NCBI GenBank assembly: GCA_030426665.1
Contig: JAUHYD010000005.1
Coordinates: 62,001 to 126,000, forward strand
Source: Bacteroidia bacterium
GTDB taxonomy: Bacteria; Bacteroidota; Bacteroidia; Chitinophagales; Chitinophagaceae
DNA length: 64,000 bases
Reading direction: 5' to 3'
Below are positions 1 to 9,125 of this stretch, one piece after another (the stretch's first letter is position 1; every line of letters starts with the position of its first letter). Below the pieces are notes generated by a model that worked only from the letters and a program-made list of their open reading frames with translations, did no database searches and was not told the origin of the DNA. The position numbers were made by a program, and so were the translations under genes.

Positions 1-136
1 GACCTACCGGTCTTGTTATTACGCTATAGCCACCATTTACGCCAACCTCCCAGTAATACTCAGGCGGCAGATTCTGCGCAAACATCCCGCCTGCAAATGC
101 CAAAAGCACGGCAGCGGTTAGCAAAAATGACTTCAT
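1..136 (-). CDS. Exported protein, N-terminal fragment
   Basis: The reverse strand opens with ATG at 136 and stays open to the window edge (45 codons). The peptide begins MKSFLLTAAVLLAFAGGMFA followed by Q, a clear Sec signal peptide with an A-x-A type cleavage site before Gln, the usual Bacteroidota form. The visible mature start (NLPPEYYWEVGVNGGYSVIT) resembles the first strand of an outer-membrane beta-barrel, but this is only an inference from alternating residues. The gene continues beyond the left edge, so its function cannot be given. Confidence 0.7.
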   Translation of the reverse strand, partial: MKSFLLTAAVLLAFAGGMFAQNLPPEYYWEVGVNGGYSVITRPVG

Positions 137-273
137 ACTTATGAGTAATTTTTAGAATTAAGAATCAAATCTAAGCAAATTTTTCGCTGCAAACGAAAGA
201 TTTGCACCAAAAATCAGAAAACCCACCTATTTGAGTCGCAACAAGATAACTTCAAAAATTGCAGTGATACCAT

Positions 274-307
274 TTTTCGGCATGTTCAAACACAACCTTG
301 CCGAAAA
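274..307. terminator. Possible hairpin after the small lipoprotein gene
   Basis: A 9-bp inverted repeat, TTTTCGGCA at 274-282 and TGCCGAAAA at 299-307, lies just downstream of the stop of the reverse-strand lipoprotein gene. The position suits a transcription terminator, but the T run is inside the stem rather than after it, so the assignment is weak. Confidence 0.3.
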
Positions 308-314
308 CAATGCA

Positions 315-455
315 TTACCATGCCCTGCCGGCATTCCTGTATTTATACTTTGGTGCAGGCTTATTGTCAGTTATATAATGCTTGGTGCAGGCAGCCAGAT
401 TGCACAGCAATAACGCTAACCCAATGACTTTCAATATAGCAAATCTCTTTTTCAT
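315..455 (-). CDS. Small lipoprotein (46 residues), unknown function
   Basis: Reading the reverse strand from ATG at 455 gives 46 codons and a TAA stop at 315. The peptide begins MKKRFAILKVIGLALLLCNL and continues AACTK: a positively charged start, a hydrophobic core and a lipobox LAAC with the lipidation Cys at residue 23. The predicted mature lipopeptide is only 24 residues long, rich in Lys, Arg, Tyr and Asn, and ends in Trp. It lies alone between the left-edge exported gene (same strand) and the divergent glycosyltransferase. No family is recognised. The coding call rests on the textbook lipoprotein signal; a very short basic lipoprotein of this kind could be an entericidin-like or small outer-membrane peptide, but that is a guess. 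Confidence 0.65.
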   Translation of the reverse strand: MKKRFAILKVIGLALLLCNLAACTKHYITDNKPAPKYKYRNAGRAW

Positions 456-482
456 CAGATTCAATTTTAATTCAGTTAAGCT

Positions 483-506
483 GCTATCAGTTTTATTGCT
501 GATAGC
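483..506. repeat. Perfect 8-bp inverted repeat in the divergent intergenic region
   Basis: GCTATCAG at 483-490 and CTGATAGC at 499-506 are separated by 8 bases. The element sits 28 bases upstream of the lipoprotein start, in the region between two divergent genes, where it could be an operator or a 5' leader hairpin of the lipoprotein transcript. There is no direct evidence for either. Confidence 0.45.
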
Positions 507-701
507 TCTAAGGACAATTCCTGAAGCTTAAAATTAATAAAATCTCAGACTTTACATAAAAACAGTTGTGCACCTTCACACCTTGTTCACTCGATAAAAA
601 CATTCATTATCATTTCACCACCCATGACTTTACATTACATATCGTTAAATCAAGGACCATTGCCGTTGATTTATGATAAAATCATGTATTTTAGCCCTCA
701 A

Positions 702-1652
702 ATGCAACCCGACATTTCGATAGTTATCCCGCTGTACAATGAGGAGGAATCCTTACCCGAACTCGTTGAGTGGATAGAGCGAGTGTGTGTAGAAAACAAT
801 TTCTCGCGCGAAATCATCATGATTGATGATGGCAGCTCCGATAATAGTTGGGAAATCGTAAAGAAACTTTCCACTCAGTTCCCTTCCGTTAAAGGGATTC
901 GGTTCCAACGCAACTACGGAAAAAGCCCTGCGTTGTACATGGGGTTTAAGGCTGCAGATGGACAGGTGGTAATCACAATGGATGCCGATTTGCAGGACAG
1001 TCCCGATGAGATTCCGGAACTGTACAAAATGGTAAAACAGGACGGCTTTGACCTTGTAAGCGGGTGGAAGAAAGTGCGCTACGACAACGCGCTCACAAAA
1101 AACCTACCCTCCAAATTATATAACGGTGTCAACCGATGGCTGACGGGCATTAAGCTGCACGACATGAACTGCGGACTGAAAGCCTACAACCGAAAAGTGA
1201 TTAAAAGCATTGAGGTATATGGAGAAATGCACCGGTTTATTCCTGTATTGGCAAAACATGCCGGTTTCAAGAAAATTGGAGAGAAAGTAGTGCAACATCG
1301 GGCGCGCAAGTATGGCTCCTCTAAGTTTGGCTGGGAACGGTTTATAAACGGCTTCCTGGATTTACTCTCTATTCAATTCATGAGTCGATTCGGCAAGAAA
1401 CCCATGCACTTTTTCGGGGTTCTGGGAGCACTGACCTTCCTTACAGGTTTTGGCTTTATCACTGAACTTATTATTGATAAATTGCGCTTTGGTGCTAATG
1501 TCGGACTCACCAATAAGCCAGCTTTCTATATTGCGCTTACCTCCATGATTATGGGCACCTTATTCTTCCTGTCAGGCTTTATAGCCGAACTCGTAGTGAG
1601 AAACGCCTCCGACCGTAATCTGTATATTACCGAGGAAGAGGTGGGATGGTAG
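702..1652 (+). CDS. Family 2 glycosyltransferase, polyprenyl-phosphate sugar type
   Basis: GT-A fold inverting glycosyltransferase of the DPM1/GtrB group, which moves a sugar from a nucleotide donor to a polyprenyl phosphate or similar membrane acceptor. Start ATG 702 is chosen over an in-frame ATG at 624 because the family motif PDISIVIPLYNEEESLPELV begins at once after it. The sequence shows the donor-binding IDDGSSDNSW motif, the metal-binding DADLQDSPDEIP motif, the RNYGKSPALYMGF segment, and RARKYGSSKFGWERF before the membrane part. Two hydrophobic helices follow (about residues 235-260 and 275-300 of the 316-residue product), as in GtrB-type enzymes, so the catalytic domain faces the cytoplasm. 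It stands alone, so the sugar and acceptor are not indicated. A -7-like element TATTTTAG at 687-694 would place the transcript start close to the ATG. Confidence 0.9.
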   Translation: MQPDISIVIPLYNEEESLPELVEWIERVCVENNFSREIIMIDDGSSDNSWEIVKKLSTQFPSVKGIRFQRNYGKSPALYMGFKAADGQVVITMDADLQDSPDEIPELYKMVKQDGFDLVSGWKKVRYDNALTKNLPSKLYNGVNRWLTGIKLHDMNCGLKAYNRKVIKSIEVYGEMHRFIPVLAKHAGFKKIGEKVVQHRARKYGSSKFGWERFINGFLDLLSIQFMSRFGKKPMHFFGVLGALTFLTGFGFITELIIDKLRFGANVGLTNKPAFYIALTSMIMGTLFFLSGFIAELVVRNASDRNLYITEEEVGW

Positions 1653-1992
1653 GTTTTAAATTAGCTCGTTCACTAACTCTTTTGACGAATCGTTGTCGCG
1701 AGTATTAATTGAATTCAGTTGTTACGTCTGTAAGGAAAGGTTTCCCTTCATCATATTTTCCACATGTAAAACAACACTGCAAGAATAATACAAACAGTAA
1801 TATCAAAGGAAAGCAATGCACAATCTTTTTATGCAAAACATGCCGTTAGTTAATGTAAAGTAAATCAAACCCAACCTTAAGACAATATATAGTGTCTTAT
1901 TGAAACATCGACATTAATGCTATTTTGCATAATGTCGCATCTGTTCAATTTACATGTACAGATACAGGGCTTCATCTCAAAAAGACGCTTTC
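1653..1992. other. Intergenic region with one putative promoter
   Basis: About 340 bases between the glycosyltransferase stop and the chosen start of the NHL protein. I find no reading frame with a credible signal or motif. The only element noted is the promoter-like block at 1900-1928. An imperfect inverted repeat around the AAGGAAAGG/TTTCCCTT segment near 1734-1749 lacks a T run. Confidence 0.5.
1900..1928 (+). promoter_or_regulatory. Putative promoter of the NHL-repeat T9SS protein
   Basis: TTG at 1900-1902, an 18-base spacer and TATTTTGC at 1921-1928 resemble the Bacteroidota -33/-7 promoter (TTTG and TANNTTTG), one base short in the -7 box. The spacer contains ACATCGACA (1905-1913), which recurs after the TTG upstream of the outer-membrane receptor gene at 32124. 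A start of transcription near 1934 also argues for the inner ATG at 1993 rather than 1954. Confidence 0.45.
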
Positions 1993-4698
1993 ATGAAAAA
2001 TATATCCACTTATTCATGCATTATTCTGGCATTTCTCTTTCTTACTTTTAGTGCCGGCGCTCAAGACTCTTTGTTAGTCACGGTTGCCGGCAACGGGTTA
2101 AGTGGTTTTAGTGGTGATGGAGGACCTGCAACTAATGCGAAAATCGGTCAGGCATTAGGCGCATGTGTCGACAACTTTGGCAACATCTATATAGCCGATT
2201 ATGACAACCGAAGAATACGAAAGGTTGACCCGTCGGGAATTATTACAACTATTGCAGGCGGAGGGTCTTCTACCGCGGATGGCGTACCGGCAACTAGCGC
2301 CAGTTTAGTACTAAATGCTTCAGGAACTATGACACTCGACCCCGCGGGCAATTTAGTTTTTATGGATGGAGGAAGGATAAGGAAGCTAGACTTTTCTACA
2401 AGCACTATAACTACTATTGCCGGATTGATTTCATCTGGTTACAGCGGAGACGGTGCCCCTGCAACGGCAGCACAATTCAATTCACCCGGAGGTCTGTGCT
2501 ATGATGCTTCCGGTAATTTATTGATAGGTGACCAGTTCAACAATCGTGTTCGTAAAATAAATACTTCCGGAATTATTACAACAATTGCAGGAACGGGAAC
2601 TACCGGTGCAATCGGCGACGGCGGGCCAGCAACGGATGCAAGTTTGCACTACCCGTGCGGTATTTGTATTGACCCAATTGGCAATATCTATGTAGCTGAT
2701 GTTTATCACAACCTAATACGAAAAATATCACCTACTGGAATAATTAGTACCGTAGCAGGAGGCGGGCATGGAGGAGATGGGGGGCCCGCTACCGATGCCA
2801 GTTTTAATGAACCGAGTAATGTTTGCTTGGATTATTATGGCAATCTCTACATTGCTGATTTCCACAGCAGCAGAATAAGAAAAGTTACGCCAACGGGCAT
2901 CATCAGCACTTTTGCCGGTGGAGGCTTGTCGCTTGCCAGCGGTGTACCAGCGACCGCGGCATCCTTTAGCGACACATGGGGTGTATCGATTGACAACGCT
3001 GACAACATTTACATCTCTGACCGACACCATAACAGAATATGCCGCGTAAATGGAATGGGAGTACCAACAGTTGCGACAGACAGCTTCGTTGTAAGTATTG
3101 CGAATACCTGCGCCGGCATGCGCTTCAGGATAATATCAAACACATGGCATTCAGGCTTGAATGTCAAATCATATTTAGGAAACGGCCAAGTATCTGATAC
3201 TTTCTTAATTGCCAGCGGCGTGCATGGAGTAGCTGAGCTCAATTCAGATTACGGTACAGGAAACTACACCATCAAACATGTACTATATGATGGAAGCTCC
3301 CCCATTGACTCTATCACGTACAATCGAATTTTCGCGACTTGTCAGAACATTGACATTGCATTTTACTACGACGCAAACGGAAACTGTATGCGTGACACGG
3401 GAGAGTATTCTACACACTCGCCAATAATGGTAACTGTTGACTCCGTAGGAATTTCCATTGATACCTTAACCGCTACATCCGGATTGCACTATCGGGCGTA
3501 CGGCACACCGGGTAGTGTGTACACGTTTAGAGCGCTACCCACCACTAGTGGTTTGTCATTGTGCGGAAGTGGTGTTATCACTGACACTATTCCTATAGCC
3601 GGCACAAATGCACCAAAGCAAGTTGGACTTTCATGCGGCACATCAGGCCGCTTCGACCTCCGTGTATTTCCGTCCTTCAGGGCAGGTGTCCATCTTTTTG
3701 GGGGAACAATAATGGTGGATAACACCTATTGTGTGCCCCAATCGGCGACAGTTTCTATGGAAATGAGCCCTACATATAACACGAATTTACATTTCACCCC
3801 GACGCCAACGTCGTTAGTTGGCAATACTGTCACATGGGACGCTGGCACTCTATCATCACTTAATGGCTCCCCGCTCTTAATTAGAGCAGACATGGAAAAA
3901 GCGGCATCGGCGACACCTGCGTATGGCGACATAGTTGAGACAAATTATTCGATTTCTCCTATATCGGGCGATGAAAACCCTGGAGATAATACCAATATTA
4001 GGATAGACACTGTAAAAAGCGGGTACGACCCTAACGACATCGCAGTAAGCCCGAAAGGGTGCTTATTACCAGATCAGCGCACATTACAATATACAATTCG
4101 TTTTGAAAACACGGGCAACGACACAGCGTTCAATATCTTTGTTTTGGATACTTTACCACCAATGCTGAACCCTAAATCAATGAAAATACTTGCTGCTTCC
4201 GCTGAAATGTACACTTCAGTTCTTAAATGGGCGGGTCGCAGTATTGTGAAGTTTGACTTCCCATACATCAACCTGCTTGATAGCTCTCATCACGGGTATT
4301 GCAACGGCATGGTAGTGTTTACAATAGACGTAAAAGATGGATTTCCGGCTGGCACCACTATACCCAACAGTGCGGGTATATATTTCGACTACAACCCGGT
4401 TGTTTTGACTAACACCGAAACCAATATCATAGGGTGCGAAACATCTGCTGTTGGTTTATTGGACAAAAAACAAGTAAACATATTCCCTAATCCTACAAGG
4501 GGAGAACTGACAATACAATCAGACGACATGCTACTTAACTCATTAAATATTTCAAACTGCATGGGGCAAGTAGTAGTTCATGAATTAGTAACGAGTCCGG
4601 AAACGAGAATTGACATCAGCCAATTACCAACAGGAGTTTACACAATTGCTTTGCAAGGAAACGACATAAGAATTGTGAGGAAACTAGTAAAAATGTAG
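1993..4698 (+). CDS. Secreted NHL-repeat protein with T9SS sorting domain
   Basis: The start is set at ATG 1993, where a signal peptide begins (MKNISTYSCIILAFLFLTFS then AGAQD); the longer frame from 1954 adds 13 unlikely residues. Residues about 20-350 form at least five NHL-type blades, each with the pattern ITTIAG-G-GDGGPATxA...GN(I/L)YIAD..NRIRK, expected to fold as a beta-propeller. A middle part follows with DUF11-like character (PNDIAVSPKG, TLQYTIRFENTGNDTAFN, and IPNSAGIYFDYNPVVLTN), as often found before T9SS tails. The last 75 residues (NIFPNPTRGELTIQ ... TGVYTIALQGN ... RKLVKM) match the type A C-terminal sorting domain, so the mature protein should be exported through the outer membrane by the type IX system and attached to the surface. 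The ligand is unknown. It is monocistronic. Confidence 0.9.
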   Translation: MKNISTYSCIILAFLFLTFSAGAQDSLLVTVAGNGLSGFSGDGGPATNAKIGQALGACVDNFGNIYIADYDNRRIRKVDPSGIITTIAGGGSSTADGVPATSASLVLNASGTMTLDPAGNLVFMDGGRIRKLDFSTSTITTIAGLISSGYSGDGAPATAAQFNSPGGLCYDASGNLLIGDQFNNRVRKINTSGIITTIAGTGTTGAIGDGGPATDASLHYPCGICIDPIGNIYVADVYHNLIRKISPTGIISTVAGGGHGGDGGPATDASFNEPSNVCLDYYGNLYIADFHSSRIRKVTPTGIISTFAGGGLSLASGVPATAASFSDTWGVSIDNADNIYISDRHHNRICRVNGMGVPTVATDSFVVSIANTCAGMRFRIISNTWHSGLNVKSYLGNGQVSDTFLIASGVHGVAELNSDYGTGNYTIKHVLYDGSSPIDSITYNRIFATCQNIDIAFYYDANGNCMRDTGEYSTHSPIMVTVDSVGISIDTLTATSGLHYRAYGTPGSVYTFRALPTTSGLSLCGSGVITDTIPIAGTNAPKQVGLSCGTSGRFDLRVFPSFRAGVHLFGGTIMVDNTYCVPQSATVSMEMSPTYNTNLHFTPTPTSLVGNTVTWDAGTLSSLNGSPLLIRADMEKAASATPAYGDIVETNYSISPISGDENPGDNTNIRIDTVKSGYDPNDIAVSPKGCLLPDQRTLQYTIRFENTGNDTAFNIFVLDTLPPMLNPKSMKILAASAEMYTSVLKWAGRSIVKFDFPYINLLDSSHHGYCNGMVVFTIDVKDGFPAGTTIPNSAGIYFDYNPVVLTNTETNIIGCETSAVGLLDKKQVNIFPNPTRGELTIQSDDMLLNSLNISNCMGQVVVHELVTSPETRIDISQLPTGVYTIALQGNDIRIVRKLVKM

Positions 4699-4861
4699 AT
4701 CTGAATTTCTCAAACCCAATTGCAGGTATTTCCTGACAGCCAAAACATTCTTAAAAATACGTTATTGGGTACCAGATAATGACGACTACTCCTTTTCCAC
4801 GTTTAATCACCCAATTCAGATATAATTCCAAAAAGGCTACCCATTAACCATAAGATAAACC

Positions 4862-4869
4862 TATTTTTG
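4862..4869 (+). promoter_or_regulatory. Putative -7 box upstream of the transketolase subunit
   Basis: TATTTTTG fits the Bacteroidota -7 consensus TANNTTTG exactly and lies 65 bases before the chosen start at 4934. No TTTG is present at the -33 position, so support is partial. Confidence 0.4.
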
Positions 4870-4933
4870 TGTCTTAAACACAATTTTCAGAACTATACAC
4901 TCCCGAAAGGGTTTGTTTTATTTATCGTTTATT

Positions 4934-5896
4934 ATGTTGCAGGACATACAAATAATCAATGAGAAAGATACCCGGAGCGGTTTCGGGGAAGGTATATTAG
5001 AAGCTGGTCGCAAGAACCCAAACGTCGTGGCACTAACTGCCGACCTTGCTGGCTCTCTTAAGCTGAACGCCTTTATCGATGAGTTCCCGGAGCGTTACAT
5101 ACAGTGTGGTATTGCGGAAGCCAACATGATTGGGGTAGCAGCAGGACTGACTATAGGTGGAAAAATTCCGTTTACAACTACTTTTGCAAACTTCTCTACT
5201 TCCCGTGTCTATGACCAGATACGCCAATCGGTGGCTTACAGTGGCAAGAACGTTAAGATATGCGCTTCTCATGCGGGGCTAACACTCGGAGAAGACGGAG
5301 CTACACATCAGGTACTCGAGGACATAGGCATGATGAAAATGCTCCCCGGCATGACTGTTATTGTCCCTTGCGACTTCAACCAAACAAAAGCAGCAACAAT
5401 GGCTATTGCGGAAAGCGATGGGCCTGTTTATCTTCGATTTGGCAGACCCAAATGGCCAAATTTCACCACCGACAAGAACCCTTTCGTAATTGGTAAAGCA
5501 CAGGTACTTGCAGAGGGTACTGATGTAAGCATATTTGCTTGCGGCCACATGGTATGGTTAGCGGTTGAGGCTGCAAAAGCACTTGCCGAAAAAGGCATAT
5601 CTGTAGACCTGATAAATATGCATACAATTAAACCACTCGATGAGGAAGCCGTTATACGCTCTGTATCCAAAACAGGATGCATAGTGACTGCCGAAGAGCA
5701 TCAGATAAACGGAGGTCTGGGCGACAGTATCGCAAACGTTGCTTCCCGTGCATGCCCGGTACCGCACGAGTATGTTGCCGTAATGGACACATTCGGCGAA
5801 AGCGGCACCCCGACGCAACTACTCGATAAATACGGCTTGACTACAGAAAATATAATAGCAGCCGCCGAAAAGGCAATCGCCCGCAAGAAAGCGTAA
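4934..5896 (+). CDS. Transketolase C-terminal subunit
   Basis: Pyrimidine-binding and C-terminal half of a split transketolase, a thiamine diphosphate enzyme of the non-oxidative pentose phosphate pathway. ATG 4934 is chosen (MLQDIQIINEKDTRSGFGEG); the frame opens seven codons earlier. Diagnostic parts are VVALTADLAGSLKLNAF, ERYIQCGIAEANMIGVAAGL (the Glu that activates the cofactor lies in this AEAN region), TFANFSTSRVYDQIRQSVAY, LTLGEDGATHQVLEDIGMMK and the C-terminal domain with TAEEHQINGGLGDSIA. At about 320 residues it has the length of the usual C subunit. In many Bacteroidota the N-terminal (diphosphate-binding) subunit gene lies directly upstream; here the upstream neighbour is the NHL protein, so the partner must be elsewhere. 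A bidirectional terminator follows. Confidence 0.92.
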   Translation: MLQDIQIINEKDTRSGFGEGILEAGRKNPNVVALTADLAGSLKLNAFIDEFPERYIQCGIAEANMIGVAAGLTIGGKIPFTTTFANFSTSRVYDQIRQSVAYSGKNVKICASHAGLTLGEDGATHQVLEDIGMMKMLPGMTVIVPCDFNQTKAATMAIAESDGPVYLRFGRPKWPNFTTDKNPFVIGKAQVLAEGTDVSIFACGHMVWLAVEAAKALAEKGISVDLINMHTIKPLDEEAVIRSVSKTGCIVTAEEHQINGGLGDSIANVASRACPVPHEYVAVMDTFGESGTPTQLLDKYGLTTENIIAAAEKAIARKKA

Positions 5897-5918
5897 CAAA
5901 CAAGCTTTTACAAATAAG

Positions 5919-5951
5919 AAAACCGGCAGTCAATGAGGCTACCGGTTTTTT
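5919..5951. terminator. Bidirectional rho-independent terminator
   Basis: AAAACCGG (5919-5926) and CCGGTTTT (5942-5949) form an inverted repeat followed by T residues on the forward strand and, by symmetry, on the reverse strand. It lies between the convergent transketolase and M16 peptidase genes. Confidence 0.8.
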
Positions 5952-5971
5952 CATGCTTTGCTGTTTGTATA

Positions 5972-8929
5972 TCAGTATCCAAAAATCTCTTCCAACGACA
6001 ACTTTCTTACAGCACCACATGCTTTTACGTCATCCATATTAATCTTGTCTTTGGATGCTACAACACAGTACGTGTAAGGTTTAGATGCCATAAACTGAGA
6101 ATGGAGTTTTTTCAAAGCAGAATAATCTGTCTTGTCCAGACGCGCATAAATGCTCCTGCGAATATCTGTTTTCAATCCTTTCTGCTCAGCATCCAGATAA
6201 TCATAAATAATCTTATCCTGTGTTATACGCTCAGTCTCCAACTCTTTCTTAATTCCGGACACCGAGGCCGCAAGGCTATTCTCTACATAAGGCAGATCAT
6301 TGAGCAACTCGTTCATCGCCACTACCGACTCTTTAAATTTATCTGCCTGGCACCCCACATACGCAGATACCATGTAGGGATCCTCCCTCTTTTTGGGGGT
6401 CGATATATAGGCATTGGTCGAGTACGCTAGCGCTTTACTTTCTCTGATAGTCTGAAAAACCAGCGCCCCCATATTTCCGCCGAAGTAATTATTAAACATT
6501 TCAACAGCAGGCTGCTTTATCGGGTCATACCCCGGAACATTCCTCACCCACCTTACTTCGCTTTGCACCATGTCATAATCAGCAAACAGCACCTCATTAG
6601 CACTCTGTATTACGTACTTATAAACCGTTGGTGCCGGAGCCGGCTTAAACATAGCAGGCAGTTCATGAATCGGTTTCAGCGAAGCCGTAAGGTTAGTTAC
6701 TGACAGTGGCCCGTAATACAAGATACGATGGCTGGTACTCGACAAACCATGCAGCAAGTCAGTCAACTCCTCACTTTTTATAGCTTCAAGTTCACTGTCA
6801 CTGAATACATCATTAAACGGATTCTTAGCTCCATACCGGGCATAGTACACTAATCCCTGCATGATGGCATTCTTATTATTTTTCGCATCGGCACGGCTCT
6901 TTCTAATCCGTTCTTTCAACGCTGCCAGTGCTTCATCATCAGGTTTACAGTTTGCCAACAGGCGCTCCAGCAATGCTGTTGCTTTACCAAAATTTTCCTG
7001 CAAGCCTTCAAGATATACAGTCGTATAATCGTCATCAGCGATTACCCTGAAACTACATGCCAGCTTGTAAAATTCCTTTGATATATCCTCTGCACTTTTT
7101 CCTCCCTCTCCCAAAAATTGCAGATACTCTGCAGCCAATTCTATTCGACGGTCGTTCCTGGTTCCGGTTCTGTAACGATAGGCCATCCTGAACAAGTCAT
7201 TTTCATCATTTTGAACGTGCAGCACCTCTGCAGGCCCCAGATAACTCTTGTGGATATCTTTATTGTAATCCACCCATACCGGCTTAATATCCGCTTGTGG
7301 CATAGATACTATCTTCTTTACAAACGGCGATTGCTTATTTCTATTAGGGTCAATAGGAGTTATAGGAGGTTTCTCTACCTTAACAAGGTTCTTATCTTCA
7401 CCTTTCTTCTTGTAAACTACAACATAATTATCTCCAAAATATTTATTCGCAAAGTCCACAATATCCTGCTTAGTAAGTGCCGACAACCTATCGGTGTAAG
7501 CTGCATAATCCCTCCAGTCATCCTCTGAGGTAAATACACCCATAAGAGATGATGCACGTGAACCGTATTTCTCATTGTCCTGCATCTTTTCTTTCTTCGC
7601 ATTGTTCACTATAGACACCAGTAAATCATCATCAAATTTGCCTTGCTTGAGCTTCTCTATTTCACCATGCATCAATGTCTGAACTTCCTTCAGACTTTGT
7701 CCCGTTGTCGGATACCCAAGCATGTACATGTATCCGTAATCAATAAGAACATCCACACCTGCATAGGCCCGCAATACCTTTTGCCCCTTAACCAGATTAA
7801 GATCTATTAACCCTGCACGACCATTAGTTAGAACCTGGCTAACCAGATCTGCCAACAATGCACCTTTTTCATGAACGCCCGGCATCCTATAACCCGTCAT
7901 TACAAACTCAGCATCCGAACCATAAACAGTTTTTTCTATTGGTACAGCTATGGTGTCTTCAGGCTCAAATTCATATTTAGGCACATCTTTTTTGCGCATG
8001 TAAGAAAAGTACCTATCTATTTTCTTAATCAGCTCGTCCGGCTCAAAGTCTCCGGCTACTATGATACCCATATTATTTGGCACATAATACTTATTATAGT
8101 AGTTCCTGATTTCCACCAGAGATGGGTTCTTCAGATGCTCTATTGTACCGATAGTAGTTTGCTTCCCGTAATTGTGTTTCTTAAACAACTCGGCAAGCAG
8201 TAATTCGTATGCCTTACTGAAGTCGTTATCTATTCCGCGGTTCTTCTCTTCATAAACAGCCTCTAATTCTGTGTGAAATATCCGGAATACAGGATCCCTG
8301 AATCGCTCTGCCTGCACTTCAAAGAATTTATCTGCAGCATTAGCAGGTACATCCTCGGTATAGACCGTCTGTTCAAACGACGTAAAGGCATTCGTACCCT
8401 TAACACCAATAGCCCCCATCATCTTATCGTACTCATTCGCAATAGCACATTTAGCTGCAAGCCCCGATACTGAATCTATCTTGTGATATATCACCTTACG
8501 TGAGTCTTCGTTTGTAGTCTTATTATACAACTCATATAAGTCATCGATTTTATCAAGTAGCGGCTTCTCCTGCCGCCAATCGTTAGAACCATACTTACTG
8601 GTCCCTTTAAACATCATATGTTCGAGATAGTGCGCCAGCCCCGTGTGCGTTGCCGGGTCTGTTTTACTTCCCGCTTTTACCGCTATATACACCTGCATCC
8701 GAGGTTCTTTGTGGGTCGGGCTCAGTATCACCGTCAGCCCATTGTTCAGTGTATAAAACCGGGTTTTTGTAGGGTCTCCTGTCACGTACTTGTAACTGTA
8801 TTTACCTGATCGGGCAAACGACCAACGATATTCGCCGTCGCCATTTCTTTCCCTGGCACCGACTTTGCCGGTATTAAACACGGTCACTATCAACAGCAAT
8901 AGATGCAATAAACTGCTTGCGGGTTTCAT
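5972..8929 (-). CDS. M16 family zinc metallopeptidase (pitrilysin-like), exported
   Basis: A 985-residue protein with an N-terminal signal sequence (about residues 1-25) and a duplicated M16 organisation. The inverted zinc motif HYLEH is at residues 100-104 (His100, Glu103, His104), set in the typical context HTGLAHYLEHMMFKGT; the third zinc ligand is a downstream Glu in the ELEAVYEEKNRG segment (about 221-230). An unusually long stretch separates the two because of an insert rich in charged residues (about 117-165). The C-terminal half lacks a second HxxEH, as usual for the inactive half, and keeps the barrel-forming segments such as GGNMGALVFQTIRESKALAY. The family degrades or processes periplasmic peptides. 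The gene is monocistronic and convergent with the transketolase subunit. Confidence 0.92.
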   Translation of the reverse strand: MKPASSLLHLLLLIVTVFNTGKVGARERNGDGEYRWSFARSGKYSYKYVTGDPTKTRFYTLNNGLTVILSPTHKEPRMQVYIAVKAGSKTDPATHTGLAHYLEHMMFKGTSKYGSNDWRQEKPLLDKIDDLYELYNKTTNEDSRKVIYHKIDSVSGLAAKCAIANEYDKMMGAIGVKGTNAFTSFEQTVYTEDVPANAADKFFEVQAERFRDPVFRIFHTELEAVYEEKNRGIDNDFSKAYELLLAELFKKHNYGKQTTIGTIEHLKNPSLVEIRNYYNKYYVPNNMGIIVAGDFEPDELIKKIDRYFSYMRKKDVPKYEFEPEDTIAVPIEKTVYGSDAEFVMTGYRMPGVHEKGALLADLVSQVLTNGRAGLIDLNLVKGQKVLRAYAGVDVLIDYGYMYMLGYPTTGQSLKEVQTLMHGEIEKLKQGKFDDDLLVSIVNNAKKEKMQDNEKYGSRASSLMGVFTSEDDWRDYAAYTDRLSALTKQDIVDFANKYFGDNYVVVYKKKGEDKNLVKVEKPPITPIDPNRNKQSPFVKKIVSMPQADIKPVWVDYNKDIHKSYLGPAEVLHVQNDENDLFRMAYRYRTGTRNDRRIELAAEYLQFLGEGGKSAEDISKEFYKLACSFRVIADDDYTTVYLEGLQENFGKATALLERLLANCKPDDEALAALKERIRKSRADAKNNKNAIMQGLVYYARYGAKNPFNDVFSDSELEAIKSEELTDLLHGLSSTSHRILYYGPLSVTNLTASLKPIHELPAMFKPAPAPTVYKYVIQSANEVLFADYDMVQSEVRWVRNVPGYDPIKQPAVEMFNNYFGGNMGALVFQTIRESKALAYSTNAYISTPKKREDPYMVSAYVGCQADKFKESVVAMNELLNDLPYVENSLAASVSGIKKELETERITQDKIIYDYLDAEQKGLKTDIRRSIYARLDKTDYSALKKLHSQFMASKPYTYCVVASKDKINMDDVKACGAVRKLSLEEIFGY

Positions 8930-9069
8930 TTGTTCAATATTTTATAATATATATGAAAAGTCAGACGGGATAACTTAGATAAAAATGGAAACAAAAGTAA
9001 TGTTCTTTTGTGATAAGAGTAACTCTTGAAAATTTGAATTGCACAACCGACCACTTGCCGTAAAATACA

Positions 9070-9095
9070 ACGTCCCACACTATTGTGTAGGACGT
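9070..9095 (-). terminator. Terminator hairpin after the outer-membrane barrel gene
   Basis: ACGTCC at 9070-9075 pairs with GGACGT at 9090-9095, and after one mismatch ACAC (9077-9080) pairs with GTGT (9085-9088). On the reverse strand the hairpin is followed by TGTATTTTA, a short T run, 30 bases after the stop of the barrel gene. Confidence 0.6.
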
Positions 9096-9125
9096 CGAAT
9101 ATTTTCAGATATTTAAGAGATTTGA

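Noticed and set aside
231-413. Forward 60-codon frame MSRNKITSKIAVIPFFGMFK
   Set aside because: It overlaps the reverse-strand lipoprotein gene, which has a much better signal (lipobox), and shows no motif of its own.
5919-5951. The inverted repeat as an attachment site or operator
   Set aside because: Its position between two convergent stops and the A/T runs on both sides explain it as a bidirectional terminator.
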